Shown piece after piece: positions 5,946 to 15,209 of a stretch of 37,796 nt of DNA; within the stretch, counting starts at the first letter, position 1, and each line of letters opens with the position of its first letter. The notes beneath the pieces are model-generated. The model ran no database searches, was not told where the DNA came from, and was given only the letters and a program-made list of their open reading frames with translations. This DNA is from Comamonadaceae bacterium CG_4_9_14_3_um_filter_60_33 (GTDB lineage: Bacteria; Pseudomonadota; Gammaproteobacteria; Burkholderiales; Burkholderiaceae_C): contig PFUD01000104.1 in the NCBI GenBank assembly GCA_002789915.1, forward strand, positions 1 to 37,796. Reading direction: 5' to 3'. The position numbers were made by a program, and so were the translations under genes.

Positions 5946-7360
5946 AACGCCGTCAACTGCTGCAGTCGGGCACCCTGGTGCTGTTGCTGGGTGCGCAACA
6001 TCTCGCCCGTGGCGCCAGCATCGTGGCAGTGCGGGTCTGGCCGGCGCCTGACTACTCACGCGTGACCATCGAGTCCGACGCGCGCCTGAGTTTCAAACAA
6101 AGCTTTGTGCCCAACCCGCCACGGCTGGCAGTAGACGTGCAGGGCCTCGACCTGAACCCGGCGCTGAAGGAACTGGTGGCCAAGGTGAGCGACAACGATC
6201 CGACCATCTCCGGCATTCGCGTTGGCCAGTTCGCCCCGCGTGTGGTGCGCTTGGTGTTCGACCTCAAACAGTTAATTGCGCCTCAGGTGTTCACCCTGAC
6301 GCCGGTGGCGGCCTACCAGCACCGGCTGGTGTTCGATTTGTACCCGACGCAGGTGGACGACCCGCTGGAGACCCTGATCGCCGAGCGACTTAAGGAAGGT
6401 GCCAGCAAACGCCTCGCCCTGCCCCCAACGGTTGACCCGCTGGGCGAATTGATTGCGCAACGAGACCCTACGTTGCTGTCCTCAGGGGATGCACCAGCCG
6501 CAGCCAGCGCAGGCGCCCGCGCCGCTGAGGCGGCAGACGCCATCGCGGCTTTCGCCTTCCCGGACGGTGCCGACGCAAAAAAGTCAGGTAAAAGGCTGCC
6601 CCCGCAAAGCATGCGCGCGCCCGCCCCAAGTGCCACTGACCGGCTGATCATCATTGCGCTTGACGCCGGTCACGGCGGCGAAGATCCGGGCGCCATTGGC
6701 CCCAGCGGCACGCGCGAGAAAGACGTGGTGCTGCGACTGGCCCACCGGCTGCGCGACCGCATCAACGTGGCGTCGAGCAACGGCAACCCGATGCGCGCTT
6801 TTTTAACCCGCGATACCGACTTTTTTGTGCCGTTGCACATCCGGGTGGACAAGGCGCGCCGGGTGCAGGCCGACCTCTTCATCAGCCTGCACGCGGATGC
6901 TTTTTTTACGCCTAGGCCGCAAGGCGCCAGCGTGTTCGCCCTGAGTCAGGACGGCGCCTCCAGCAGCGCCGCGCGCTGGATGGCCGCCAAGGAAAACAAG
7001 GCCGACGTGATTGGCGGCCTGAACGTGCGCGCCCGCGATGCCCAGGTCAAACGCGCCCTGCTCGACATGAGCACCGCCGCCCAGATCAAGGACAGCCTGC
7101 AACTCGGTGGCGCCATGCTCAAAGAAATCAGCCGCGTCGGCAAGCTTCACAAACCGCGGGTTGAGCAGGCCGGCTTTGCCGTGCTCAAGGCGCCCGACAT
7201 TCCCAGCGTGCTGGTTGAGGCGGCGTTCATCAGCAACCCGGACGAAGAGGCCAAGCTCAACAGCGACGCCTACCTGAATCAACTGGCCGATGCCCTGATG
7301 CGTGGCATCAACGCCTATTTCTCCAAAAATCCACCACTGGCACGCAGCCGGACTACGTGA
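5942..7360 (+). CDS. amiC: N-acetylmuramoyl-L-alanine amidase, AMIN plus Amidase_3 (AmiC type)
   Basis: The enzyme cleaves the stem peptide from muramic acid during septum splitting. The N-terminus, MKRRQLLQSGTLVLLLG, with RR followed by a hydrophobic run, looks like a Tat signal, as in E. coli AmiA and AmiC. An AMIN domain (about 28-135) should target it to the septal ring. After a linker rich in Ala and Pro comes the zinc amidase domain (about 235-465): DAGHGGEDPGA and EKDVVL (ligands His and Glu), SLHADAF (His) and VEAAFISNPDEE (catalytic Glu). The 472-residue length fits. It overlaps tsaE by 4 bp upstream and overlaps the end of the convergent DedA gene by 8 bp. Confidence 0.94.
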   Translation: MKRRQLLQSGTLVLLLGAQHLARGASIVAVRVWPAPDYSRVTIESDARLSFKQSFVPNPPRLAVDVQGLDLNPALKELVAKVSDNDPTISGIRVGQFAPRVVRLVFDLKQLIAPQVFTLTPVAAYQHRLVFDLYPTQVDDPLETLIAERLKEGASKRLALPPTVDPLGELIAQRDPTLLSSGDAPAAASAGARAAEAADAIAAFAFPDGADAKKSGKRLPPQSMRAPAPSATDRLIIIALDAGHGGEDPGAIGPSGTREKDVVLRLAHRLRDRINVASSNGNPMRAFLTRDTDFFVPLHIRVDKARRVQADLFISLHADAFFTPRPQGASVFALSQDGASSSAARWMAAKENKADVIGGLNVRARDAQVKRALLDMSTAAQIKDSLQLGGAMLKEISRVGKLHKPRVEQAGFAVLKAPDIPSVLVEAAFISNPDEEAKLNSDAYLNQLADALMRGINAYFSKNPPLARSRTT

Positions 7361-7997
7361 CCGGCTGCTTGCGCGCCTTCCAGGCGCCGAAAATCACGAT
7401 CAGGCCCGGCACCAGAATCATCGCCCAGATGATCTTGTCCAGATTCACCTTGACCCACGGAATGCTGCCCAAAAAGTAGCCCGCCGTGCAAATGCCGAGC
7501 ACCCAGAGCACGGCACCAGCCATGTTGAAAAGAGTGAACTTGACGCGGCGCATGTCGGCCACGCCCGCAACAAAAGGCGCAAAGGTGCGCAAAAACGGCA
7601 TGAAGCGCGCCAGAATGATGGTGACACCACCGTAACGCTCGTAAAAATTGTGCGTGCGGTCGAACGCGGCCTTGTTGAACAACCGCGAGTTTTCCCACTT
7701 GAACACCTTGGGTCCGAAATAGCGCCCAATGGTGAAATTGGTCTGGTCCCCCAGAATGGCGGCCGCCAGCAGCACCGAAACTGCCACGGGGAAGCTCATC
7801 AGGCCGACACCGCACAGGGCTCCCACTACAAACAGCAGCGAGTCGCCGGGCAAGAACGGCATCACGACCAGGCCGGTTTCAACAAAGATGATCAAAAACA
7901 GCAGCGCATAGACCCACATGCCATAGCTTTGCACAAAGGTCTCCAGGTGTTTGTCAACGTGGAGGATGAAGTCGAGAAGAAAGGTGATGATGTCCAT
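7353..7997 (-). CDS. DedA family (VTT domain) membrane protein
   Basis: The 214-residue inner-membrane protein has the DedA/SNARE-associated pattern: FVETGLVVMPFLPGDSLLFVVGAL near residues 39-62, then GDQTNFTIGRYFG, FYERYGGVTIILARFMPFLRTFAPFVAGVADM, and a C-terminal pair of membrane helices. DedA proteins help recycle lipid carriers such as undecaprenyl phosphate across the inner membrane and support envelope and pH homeostasis. The ERYG...ARF.P..R motif that is needed for function in E. coli YqjA and YghB is present. The start ATG at 7997 is divergent from the dcu gene with a 155-bp promoter region; the 3' end overlaps amiC. Confidence 0.9.
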   Translation of the reverse strand: MDIITFLLDFILHVDKHLETFVQSYGMWVYALLFLIIFVETGLVVMPFLPGDSLLFVVGALCGVGLMSFPVAVSVLLAAAILGDQTNFTIGRYFGPKVFKWENSRLFNKAAFDRTHNFYERYGGVTIILARFMPFLRTFAPFVAGVADMRRVKFTLFNMAGAVLWVLGICTAGYFLGSIPWVKVNLDKIIWAMILVPGLIVIFGAWKARKQPVT

Positions 7998-8065
7998 GCG
8001 GCTGGATTATCTCCGGCAAGCGTGTGGTAAATAATGAACAAATAATTACAACTCCTACAGCTTGA

Positions 8066-8079
8066 TTGATTCAAGTCAA
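8066..8079 (+). promoter_or_regulatory. Candidate FNR/Anr box upstream of the dcu gene
   Basis: The sequence TTGATTCAAGTCAA matches the FNR consensus TTGAT-N4-ATCAA with one mismatch (G for A at the start of the second half). Its centre is about 80 bp before the dcu GTG start. A site at -41.5 would place transcription start near 8114, next to a second palindrome. Regulation of Dcu carriers by FNR is well known in enterobacteria; here it is inferred from the site alone. Confidence 0.5.
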
Positions 8080-8099
8080 AAAAACCGAAAGTTAAAACC

Positions 8100-8113
8100 T
8101 AGGGTTTACCCTA
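8100..8113. promoter_or_regulatory. Palindrome in the dcu promoter region
   Basis: TAGGGT-TT-ACCCTA is a perfect 6-bp inverted repeat with a 2-bp spacer, about 20 bp downstream of the FNR-like box. It could be an operator or part of the promoter core. No cognate regulator is identifiable in the window. Confidence 0.3.
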
Positions 8114-8152
8114 ATCCTGATTACATTAAAGCCTTCTTTGAAGGAGCTTAAC

Positions 8153-9493
8153 GTGGATATTGTTCTACAACTGATTGTGATTCTGGTCTGCCTGTTTTAT
8201 GGTGCCAGAAAAGGCGGCGTAGCGCTGGGGTTGCTGGGTGGCATTGGCCTTGTCATCATGGTGTTTGTCTTTGGCCTCAAGCCGGGCAAGCCACCGGTTG
8301 ATGTGATGCTGACCATCATCGCCGTGGTGGCAGCTTCAAGCACACTGCAGGCCTCGGGCGGACTGGAGGTAATGCTCAAGGGTGCTGAAAAAATGCTGCG
8401 CCGTAACCCCAAATACGTGTCGATCGTGGCACCGTTCACCACCTGTGTGCTGACCATGCTGTGCGGCACAGGCCATGTGGTCTACACCATGCTGCCGATC
8501 ATTTACGACGTGGCCATCAAGAACAACATTCGCCCCGAGCGTCCGATGGCGGCTTCTTCCATATCGGCGCAAATGGGCATTCTGGCAAGCCCCGTGTCGG
8601 TAGCGGTGGTGGCGCTGGTGGCTTTCCTGGCCAAAGCTCCGGTGGATGGCCATGTGATCGACTTCGTGCAGGTGCTCTCAATTACCATTCCGTCCACACT
8701 GGCCGGCGTGCTGATGATTGGCATTTTCAGCTGGTTCCGTGGCAAAGACCTCGACAAAGACCCCGAATTTCAGGCGCGCATTGCCGACCCGGAACAACGC
8801 AAGATGATCTATGGCGAAAGCGCCACGCTGATGAACAAAATTCTCTCCCGGGACCAATGGACGGCGATGTGGATTTTTCTGGGTGCGATTGCAGTGGTGG
8901 CTATCTTGGGTGCCTATCCAGGCCTGCGTCCCGCCTTTGGTGACAAGCCGATGTCGATGGTGCTCACCATTCAGATGTTCATGTTGCTGGCAGGGGCCTT
9001 GATGATCATCTTCACCAAAACCGACCCTGCCAGCATTGGCAAAACCGAGGTCTTTCGCGCCGGCATGATCGCCGTAGTGGCCGTGTTCGGCATCGCCTGG
9101 ATGGCCGATACGGTGTTTGCCGCTCACCTGACCGAGTTGAAAGCCGCCCTGACCGAGGTCGTCAAAACCCAACCGTGGACCTATGCGATTGTGCTGCTGC
9201 TGGTGTCCAAACTGGTCAATTCGCAAGCCGCCGCCATCAGTGCCATGGTGCCTGTGGGTCTGGCCATTGGTGTGCCCCCGGGCTACATCGTGGCTTTCGC
9301 CGCAGCTTCTTATGGCTACTACATCTTGCCCACCTACCCCAGCGACCTGGCTGCCATTCAGTTTGACCGCTCGGGCACCACCCGCATCGGCAAGTACGTG
9401 ATCAACCACAGCTTCATCCTCCCCGGGCTGATTGGCGTGGGCACGTCCTGCCTGATGGGCTACCTGCTGGCCTCGGCCAGTGGTTTGATTTAG
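8153..9493 (+). CDS. Anaerobic C4-dicarboxylate transporter, Dcu family
   Basis: The 446-residue polytopic protein matches the DcuA/DcuB family along its length: [22 protein letters not shown] at the N-terminus, [49 protein letters not shown], and [19 protein letters not shown]. Dcu carriers exchange fumarate, malate or aspartate for succinate across the inner membrane in anaerobic growth. The start is GTG at 8153, seven bases after AAGGAG (8141-8146); an upstream in-frame ATG at 8138 lies before the Shine-Dalgarno and is unlikely. The upstream FNR-like box agrees with oxygen control. DcuA and DcuB subtypes cannot be separated with certainty by eye. Confidence 0.92.
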   Translation: MDIVLQLIVILVCLFYGARKGGVALGLLGGIGLVIMVFVFGLKPGKPPVDVMLTIIAVVAASSTLQASGGLEVMLKGAEKMLRRNPKYVSIVAPFTTCVLTMLCGTGHVVYTMLPIIYDVAIKNNIRPERPMAASSISAQMGILASPVSVAVVALVAFLAKAPVDGHVIDFVQVLSITIPSTLAGVLMIGIFSWFRGKDLDKDPEFQARIADPEQRKMIYGESATLMNKILSRDQWTAMWIFLGAIAVVAILGAYPGLRPAFGDKPMSMVLTIQMFMLLAGALMIIFTKTDPASIGKTEVFRAGMIAVVAVFGIAWMADTVFAAHLTELKAALTEVVKTQPWTYAIVLLLVSKLVNSQAAAISAMVPVGLAIGVPPGYIVAFAAASYGYYILPTYPSDLAAIQFDRSGTTRIGKYVINHSFILPGLIGVGTSCLMGYLLASASGLI

Positions 9494-9668
9494 CTGCAAG
9501 AGGTTCGATCGCGACCGATCTGTTCGCGCTCTAGCGCACAACACCACGCCAGCTCTTTGACAGTGGCAGACACAGCTAAAGCCGGGGCAATACCCGCGCA
9601 GGCACGCCCGGGCATGGGCTGCATTAAGATTTGCCTAAATTTGTTTACCCTTGACCAGGAGATTGACC

Positions 9669-10592
9669 ATGGCAAATTTTCAACGGCGCACGGTGCTGGC
9701 GCTTTCTGGCGCGTTGCTCACAGGCAGCTTGCTCGCCCAGTCCACCGCTGCAGTGCGGGTGGCCTCCAAAATTGACACCGAGGGCAAGCTGCTGGGCCAC
9801 ATGATGACGTTGGTGCTTGAAGCCGGCGGCATCAAGGTGGACAACAAAACCGGCTTTGGCACCACCAAAATTTTGCGCGGCGCCATGATCGCAGGTGAAA
9901 TTGACATCTACCCGGAGTACACCGGCAACGGTGCTTTTTTCTTTTCGGATGCGGCCAACCCGGCCTGGAAAAACGCCCAAGCGGGCTATGCACGCGTCAG
10001 CGCGCTTGACCTTGAAAAAAACAAAATTGTTTGGCTGACCCCCGCACCCGCCAACAACACCTGGGCAATTGCCGTGCGCAAGGATGTGGCCGCCGCCAAC
10101 AAGCTCAAAACCCTGGCTGACCTGGGGCCGTGGATCAGCGCTGGTGGCCAATTCAAACTGGCGGCTTCGGCCGAGTTTGCCGAGCGTTCTGACGCCCTGC
10201 CGGCGTTTCAGGCGGCGTATGGCTTCAAGCTCAAACCCGAGCAGTTATTGACCCTGGCCGGGGGCGATACCTCAGTGACGATTCGTGCGGCGGCCGAGCA
10301 AACCTCGGGCGTTAACGCCGCCATGGCCTATGGCACTGACGGCCCGGTGTCAGCACTTGGGCTGGTCATTCTGGAAGACCCCAAAGGTGTGCAGCCGGTT
10401 TACGCGCCCACGCCCATCATCCGCAGCAGCGTGCTGGCGCAACACCCCAAGATCAAGGGCCTGCTGGCTGCCGTTTTCATGCATCTGGATGGTCCTACGC
10501 TGCAGGCCCTCAACGCCAAAATCCAGCTCGAAGGCCAGGATGCCAAAAAAGTGGCGGCTGAGTTCTTGCGTTCCAAAAAACTGATCTCTTGA
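9669..10592 (+). CDS. osmF: Osmoprotectant-type ABC transporter substrate-binding protein (OsmF/YehZ)
   Basis: This is the periplasmic binding protein of a betaine/choline-class importer (OpuAC family). The start is ATG 9669 with AGGAG at 9657-9661; a further in-frame ATG at 9651 is upstream of that site and is less likely. The first 28 residues form a signal peptide (RR, hydrophobic run, LLAQS). The mature 307-residue form has the family marks RVASKIDTEGKLLGHM, TGFGTTKILRGAMIAGEIDIYPEYTGNGAF and, near the C-terminus, PVYAPTPIIRSSVLAQHP. It heads four genes in the same order as E. coli osmF-yehY-yehX-yehW, whose substrates are poorly defined and which has low affinity for betaine. Confidence 0.88.
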   Translation: MANFQRRTVLALSGALLTGSLLAQSTAAVRVASKIDTEGKLLGHMMTLVLEAGGIKVDNKTGFGTTKILRGAMIAGEIDIYPEYTGNGAFFFSDAANPAWKNAQAGYARVSALDLEKNKIVWLTPAPANNTWAIAVRKDVAAANKLKTLADLGPWISAGGQFKLAASAEFAERSDALPAFQAAYGFKLKPEQLLTLAGGDTSVTIRAAAEQTSGVNAAMAYGTDGPVSALGLVILEDPKGVQPVYAPTPIIRSSVLAQHPKIKGLLAAVFMHLDGPTLQALNAKIQLEGQDAKKVAAEFLRSKKLIS

Positions 10593-10607
10593 GTTGGGGC
10601 GTGCCGC

Positions 10608-11846
10608 ATGCGAATTGATCCAGCTGGCGTGCTGTTAGGTGGATTCGGGCTGGCCGCCGGTCTTGCCCTGCCGCTGGTCACGGTGGCACCCAACCGGCTG
10701 GTGTCAGGGCAAGGCGTCTCTTTGTGGGCGGTGGGGCAGCGACTTGGACCGCAGCTTGAGCAAGTAACAGGGCAAGACGCGTGGGTGGCGGACGTATCCT
10801 CCACGGCACTGGCATTGGCACTGGCACTGGTCGTTACCAGCTTGCTGATGCTGAGCCTGATCGCGTTTTGGCGCAAAGCCGCCATGGGCCCAGATGGCAT
10901 GACCGTCGCCCTGGGCGTTGCGCTGATCCCTGCGCTGTTGCTGCTGGCTGGCCGCTACGCGCTGCACATTTCACAGAATGAATCAACACTGTCGCGCACC
11001 GCTTTGGGCAGCGGCTTTTGGGTGATGGTTCTGGTTGTGTGGCTGGCGGTTTCGAGCGCGCTGCAGCGCTTGCGCGCCGGCTGGGCCCTGGGCGCTGGCG
11101 TCAGGGCGGTCATTGCTGGGTGCGTGTTGGCGGCGCTGGCCCTGGGTTGGTGTGATCAGCTTTCCCTGATGCGGGAGTTTGCGAACCATGCCGACACCCT
11201 TGGTGCTGCCGTGTTGCGCCATGTGCAAATTGTGGTGTTGACACTTTTGCCTGCGCTGTGCATCGGCTTGCCGCTGGGTTGGATGGTTAACCGCTCAACC
11301 CGGCTGCGGCAGTGGCTGTTGCCACCGTTGAACGTGATTCAAACCATTCCCTCGATCGCCTTGTTTGGCTTGCTGATGGTGCCGCTGGCTTGGGCTGCGC
11401 AAGCCTGGCCCGGTTTGGCCGCCATGGGCGTGAGCGGCATTGGCTTGGCACCGGCAGTGGTGGCGCTCACGCTCTACAGCTTGTTGCCCGTGGTGCGCGG
11501 CACACAGGCGGGTTTGGCGCAAGTGCCCGGCGCGGTGCTGGATGCAGCGCGCGGCATGGGCATGGGGTCGGCACAAATGTTTTGGCATGCCCAGTTGCCA
11601 CTGGCCGCGCCGGTGATTCTGGCGGGTATTCGCACTGCCACCATTCAAACCGTGGGGCTGGCCGCCGTGGCCGCGCTGGTGGGTGCTGGAGGGCTGGGCG
11701 CCATCATGTTCGACGGTTTGTTTGGCAGTGCACAAGACCTGGTGCTGCTGGGCGTATTGCCGATAGTTGGCCTGGCGGTGCTGCTGGATCTGGGCTTTGA
11801 GGTGCTTAACCGGCTGGCACATGTACGCACCGGAGGTACCGTTTGA
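10608..11846 (+). CDS. yehY: ABC transporter permease (YehY-like)
   Basis: The 412-residue inner-membrane permease has several N-terminal membrane segments and a C-terminal BPD_transp_1 domain (about 200-400). The latter includes NVIQTIPSIALFGLLM and the coupling loop motif LYSLLPVVRGTQAGLAQVPGAVLDAARGMGMG. The long N-terminal membrane region beyond the usual permease core is characteristic of YehY. It starts with ATG 10608, 15 bp after osmF. A short run of near-perfect GGCACT repeats at 10805-10830 encodes alternating Ala-Leu inside a membrane helix. Its stop overlaps the TTG start of the next gene (TTGA), implying translational coupling. Confidence 0.87.
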   Translation: MRIDPAGVLLGGFGLAAGLALPLVTVAPNRLVSGQGVSLWAVGQRLGPQLEQVTGQDAWVADVSSTALALALALVVTSLLMLSLIAFWRKAAMGPDGMTVALGVALIPALLLLAGRYALHISQNESTLSRTALGSGFWVMVLVVWLAVSSALQRLRAGWALGAGVRAVIAGCVLAALALGWCDQLSLMREFANHADTLGAAVLRHVQIVVLTLLPALCIGLPLGWMVNRSTRLRQWLLPPLNVIQTIPSIALFGLLMVPLAWAAQAWPGLAAMGVSGIGLAPAVVALTLYSLLPVVRGTQAGLAQVPGAVLDAARGMGMGSAQMFWHAQLPLAAPVILAGIRTATIQTVGLAAVAALVGAGGLGAIMFDGLFGSAQDLVLLGVLPIVGLAVLLDLGFEVLNRLAHVRTGGTV

Positions 11847-12787
11847 TCCGGTTTGAACACATTTGTAAATCGTACAAGGGCGCACGCGTGGTCGATGACC
11901 TGAACCTGCACATCGCCCGCGGCGAGTTGCTGGTGTTGATTGGGGCATCGGGTTCGGGCAAGTCCACAATTTTGAAAATGATCAACCGGCTGGAGCCGCA
12001 CGACAGCGGGCGTATTTTGTTTGACGGGCGAGAAATCCAGTCGTTCAAGCCACGCGACCTGCGCCTGCGCATGGGCTATGCCATTCAGTCGGTGGGCTTG
12101 TTTCCGCATTGGACGGTGGCGCGAAACATTGCCACGGTGCCGAATTTGCTGGGCTGGCCTGCTGCCAAAATAGGCAAGCGGGTGGACGCCCTGCTCACTT
12201 TGTTTGAGCTGGCCCCGGCGCAATACCGGACGCGTTTGCCGCACCAGCTCTCAGGCGGCCAGCAGCAGCGGGTGGGTGTGGCGCGAGCGCTGGCGGCCGA
12301 CCCCGATGTGTTGCTGATGGATGAGCCGTTTGGTGCGCTCGACCCCGTCACCCGGGCGGCGCTGCAGCAGGCGCTCAAGCGCATCCACCGCCAATCAGGT
12401 AAGACCATTGTGCTGGTCACCCATGACATTGACGAGGCCTTGCTGTTGGCCACGCGTGTGGTGTTGATCGACCAAGGCCGCGTGGTGCAGCAAGCCACAC
12501 CGCTCGATCTGTTGTCCCGGCCTGCCAACGCCACAGTGGAGGAATTTGTCGGGCGCAGCGACATTGGCATCAAATGGCTGTCGCTGCAAAGTGCGGTCGA
12601 CCGGGCGCGGGCACAGCCCACCTCGCCAGGCCTGACGCTGGCGGCACAAGCCTCGTTGCGCGAGGCAGTCTCCATCATGGCGTTGCACCACGTTGACCGC
12701 ATCAATGTGCTGGATACGTCGGGGCAACACGCTGGGGTGTTGTACGCCGCTGACGTGTTTGCCCCACAGGGAACACCAGGTGGGTAA
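11843..12787 (+). CDS. yehX: ABC transporter ATP-binding protein (YehX/OpuCA type)
   Basis: This cytoplasmic ATPase powers the importer. It has Walker [10 protein letters not shown] (about 33-41), the Q-loop near [16 protein letters not shown], the signature LSGGQQQR, Walker [13 protein letters not shown], and the H-loop VTHDIDEA. After the ABC domain (about 1-240) a single CBS-like segment remains (about 270-310, [18 protein letters not shown]), as in other ProV/OpuCA-type subunits, where CBS domains sense ionic strength. The start is TTG at 11843 overlapping the previous stop, with GGAGG at 11832-11836. The 314-residue length fits YehX. Confidence 0.9.
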   Translation: MIRFEHICKSYKGARVVDDLNLHIARGELLVLIGASGSGKSTILKMINRLEPHDSGRILFDGREIQSFKPRDLRLRMGYAIQSVGLFPHWTVARNIATVPNLLGWPAAKIGKRVDALLTLFELAPAQYRTRLPHQLSGGQQQRVGVARALAADPDVLLMDEPFGALDPVTRAALQQALKRIHRQSGKTIVLVTHDIDEALLLATRVVLIDQGRVVQQATPLDLLSRPANATVEEFVGRSDIGIKWLSLQSAVDRARAQPTSPGLTLAAQASLREAVSIMALHHVDRINVLDTSGQHAGVLYAADVFAPQGTPGG

Positions 12788-13589
12788 GGTCAAAAACGCC
12801 ACTAACGCGCAGCCCCAGCCCACGGCTGACCGGGCGACCATGCCCATTAACACCGCTTTGCGTGGCCTGCTGTGCGATCGGCTGTTTTGGACTGTGGCCG
12901 CCTTACTGGCCTTGGTGCTGGGCTTACCGGCGTCTGGGTCCCTGTTTGCGCACCTGTTTCCGGCGCTGGAGCGCCCGGTTTACCTACAAGAGCCGTTTAC
13001 CCAATTGCTGTGGCAGCACTGCAAACTGGTGGGGTTGTCGAGCTTGGTGGCCACAATCATCGGCAGCTTGGCCGGCATTGCGGTCACGCGCGCCGCAGGC
13101 CAGGCCTTCAAGCCCATGGTGGACACCCTGGCCACCATGGGCCAGACGTTTCCGCCAGTGGCCGTGTTGGCAGTGGCTGTGCCATTGGTTGGTTTTGGTG
13201 AATTGCCAGCCCTGATCGCACTGACGTTATATGGTCTCTTGCCGGTGTTGCAAGGCACCGTGGCCGGCCTGCAAGCCGTGCCAGAGCCGATGCAGCAAGC
13301 CGCCCGCGGCTTGGGGCTGTCACCTTGGCAATCCTTGTGGCAACTTGAAGTGCCGATGGCGTTGCCGGTATGGCTGGCCGGCGTGCGGGCGTCGGTGATC
13401 ATCAACATTGGCACGGCTGCAATTGCATCCACTGTGGGTGCCAAAACATTGGGCTCCCCCATCATTGTGGGCCTGAGCGGTTTTAACACCGCCTACATTT
13501 TGCAGGGGGCCTTGGTGGTGGGCTTGCTGGCCGTGGTGACTGACATGGCGTTTGAGCGCGTGGCAAGCCGCGTGGCTTGGCAAGCTTGA
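12780..13589 (+). CDS. yehW: ABC transporter permease (YehW-like)
   Basis: This is the second permease of the importer. The BPD_transp_1 core has [28 protein letters not shown], then [21 protein letters not shown], then [32 protein letters not shown] and a closing [15 protein letters not shown]. The start I favour is GTG 12780, overlapping the end of yehX (269 residues); ATG 12840 (249 residues) is the alternative and would drop a hydrophilic leader. The two different permeases with one ATPase and one binding protein match the Yeh arrangement in E. coli exactly. Transcription probably ends before the transcarboxylase genes, which have a promoter-like sequence of their own. Confidence 0.87.
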   Translation: MGKVKNATNAQPQPTADRATMPINTALRGLLCDRLFWTVAALLALVLGLPASGSLFAHLFPALERPVYLQEPFTQLLWQHCKLVGLSSLVATIIGSLAGIAVTRAAGQAFKPMVDTLATMGQTFPPVAVLAVAVPLVGFGELPALIALTLYGLLPVLQGTVAGLQAVPEPMQQAARGLGLSPWQSLWQLEVPMALPVWLAGVRASVIINIGTAAIASTVGAKTLGSPIIVGLSGFNTAYILQGALVVGLLAVVTDMAFERVASRVAWQA

Positions 13590-13617
13590 CTGACAGCGAC
13601 CGCCTCCTCCCTAGATA
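13590..13617 (+). promoter_or_regulatory. Possible promoter of the transcarboxylase operon
   Basis: CTGACA (13590-13595) and TAGATA (13612-13617) are separated by 16 bp and would start transcription near 13624. This lies after an in-frame ATG at 13620 but before the TTG at 13698, so it supports the later start of the 5S gene. The match to a sigma-70 promoter is only moderate. Confidence 0.35.
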
Positions 13618-13697
13618 AAATGACCGGAATTCTCCCATGGCCGCATGCAAAACCCTTCCTCCCGGTAACCCGGGACTTTTCCAGAAATGAGTTCCCA

Positions 13698-15197
13698 TTG
13701 ACCAAGACCATCGACATCACCGAGTTGTGCCTGCGCGACGCGCACCAGAGCCTGCTGGCCACCCGCATGGCCCTTGAAGACATGGTGCCGGCCTGCGCCG
13801 ACATTGACCAGGCCGGCTACTGGTCGGTGGAGTGTTGGGGCGGTGCCACCTTTGACGCCTGCATCCGTTTTTTGAACGAAGACCCGTGGGAGCGGCTGCG
13901 CACCTTTCGCACCCTGCTGCCCAAGTCGCGCCTGCAAATGCTGTTGCGTGGCCAGAACCTGCTGGGCTACCGCCACTATGAAGACAGCGTGGTGGACCGC
14001 TTTGTCGATAAAGCCGCCGAGAACGGCATGGATGTTTTTCGCATTTTTGATGCGCTCAATGACATTCGCAACATTCGCCATTCGGTGCTGGCCGTGCGTC
14101 GCAATGGCAAGCACGCGCAAGGCACCATCTGCTACACCGTCAGCCCTTTGCACACCACGGAAACTTTTGTCGAGATGGCCGAGCACCTGGTCGAACTGGG
14201 CTGCGACTCGATCTGCTTGAAAGACATGGCGGCCCTGCTCAAGCCGCAGGCCGCCTATGACATCGTCAAGGGCATCAAGACCCGCTGTGGCGAGGGCGTT
14301 CGCGTGCATGTGCACACCCATGCGACCACCGGGGTCACGCTGGTGTCCTTGATGAAGGCGATCGAAGCTGGCGCCGACGGCGTTGATACCGCCATCAGTT
14401 CGCTGAGCCTGGGGCCTGGCCACAACCCGACCGAAAGCCTGGTGGCGATGTTGGATGGCACTGGCTACCAGACCCAACTCAACAAGGACTGCCTGCACCG
14501 CATCAAAGACCATTTTGCCGCCCTGCGCCCGCGCTACCAGGCGTTCATGTCCAACATTTACGGCGTTGAAACCGATATTTTTGACAGCCAGATTCCGGGC
14601 GGCATGATTTCCAACATGGAAAGCCAGCTCAAGCAGCAAAACGCCGCCGACCGCATCCACGAAGTGTTCATTGAAGTGCCGCGCGTGCGCGAAGACGCCG
14701 GCTTTCCGCCGCTGGTCACCCCGTCGAGCCAGATTGTGGGCACGCAAGCGGTGTTCAATGTGCTGATGGGGCGCTACAAGGTGGTCTCAAGCGAGTTTGC
14801 CGACCTGATGCTGGGCTATTACGGCAAAACGCCAGGCGAGCGTGACCCCGAGGTCTTGGCCCTGGCCACTGCCCATGCTCAGAAGCCCGCCATCGAGGTG
14901 CGCCCCGCCGATCTGTTGCAACCCGAATGGGAAGCCTTGCACACTGCGGCGACCGCTCTGCCCGGCTGCAATGGCAGCGAAGAAGATGTATTGACCTACG
15001 CCATGTTTCCGCAAGTGGCTGCGGCCTTTTTTGACAAGCGCACGCAAGGGCCGCTCAACCTTGGGCGTGCGCCCAAGGCAGCCGAAACGCACAGCGAATC
15101 AGGCGCAGCGAACACGTCCATCCAGGCGCCAGTGACTTACGACGTCAAGCTCAACGGCCGCTCACACCGGGTGTCAGTCACCCCCATCGACCAATAA
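13698..15197 (+). CDS. Transcarboxylase 5S subunit (pyruvate/oxaloacetate carboxyltransferase)
   Basis: The protein closely resembles the 5S subunit of Propionibacterium methylmalonyl-CoA carboxyltransferase, which moves CO2 from carboxybiotin to pyruvate to give oxaloacetate. From the TTG at 13698 it has 499 residues, near the known 5S length. Key parts are LCLRDAHQSLLATRM (metal ligand Asp14), AGYWSVECWGGATFDACIRF, the carbamylated-lysine site CLKDMAALLKPQ (Lys175) and VHVHTH (metal ligands His206 and His208). As I recall the 5S numbering, Asp and Lys are both offset by nine. The C-terminus PVTYDVKLNG also matches 5S. An ATG at 13620 would add 26 residues not seen in the family. It heads the four-gene unit. 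Confidence 0.87.
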   Translation: MTKTIDITELCLRDAHQSLLATRMALEDMVPACADIDQAGYWSVECWGGATFDACIRFLNEDPWERLRTFRTLLPKSRLQMLLRGQNLLGYRHYEDSVVDRFVDKAAENGMDVFRIFDALNDIRNIRHSVLAVRRNGKHAQGTICYTVSPLHTTETFVEMAEHLVELGCDSICLKDMAALLKPQAAYDIVKGIKTRCGEGVRVHVHTHATTGVTLVSLMKAIEAGADGVDTAISSLSLGPGHNPTESLVAMLDGTGYQTQLNKDCLHRIKDHFAALRPRYQAFMSNIYGVETDIFDSQIPGGMISNMESQLKQQNAADRIHEVFIEVPRVREDAGFPPLVTPSSQIVGTQAVFNVLMGRYKVVSSEFADLMLGYYGKTPGERDPEVLALATAHAQKPAIEVRPADLLQPEWEALHTAATALPGCNGSEEDVLTYAMFPQVAAAFFDKRTQGPLNLGRAPKAAETHSESGAANTSIQAPVTYDVKLNGRSHRVSVTPIDQ

Positions 15198-15209
15198 AAG
15201 GGCACCACC

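Noticed and set aside
5451-6059. Upstream extension of the queG frame, which would give a 566-residue protein
   Set aside because: The added 200 residues lie antisense to tsaE and amiC, match no QueG N-terminus and have the composition of a shadow frame; the family start fits the GTG at 5450.
9557-9582. TTGACA upstream of osmF as a promoter
   Set aside because: There is no suitable -10 hexamer at 16-18 bp; TAAAGC at 14 bp is a poor match.
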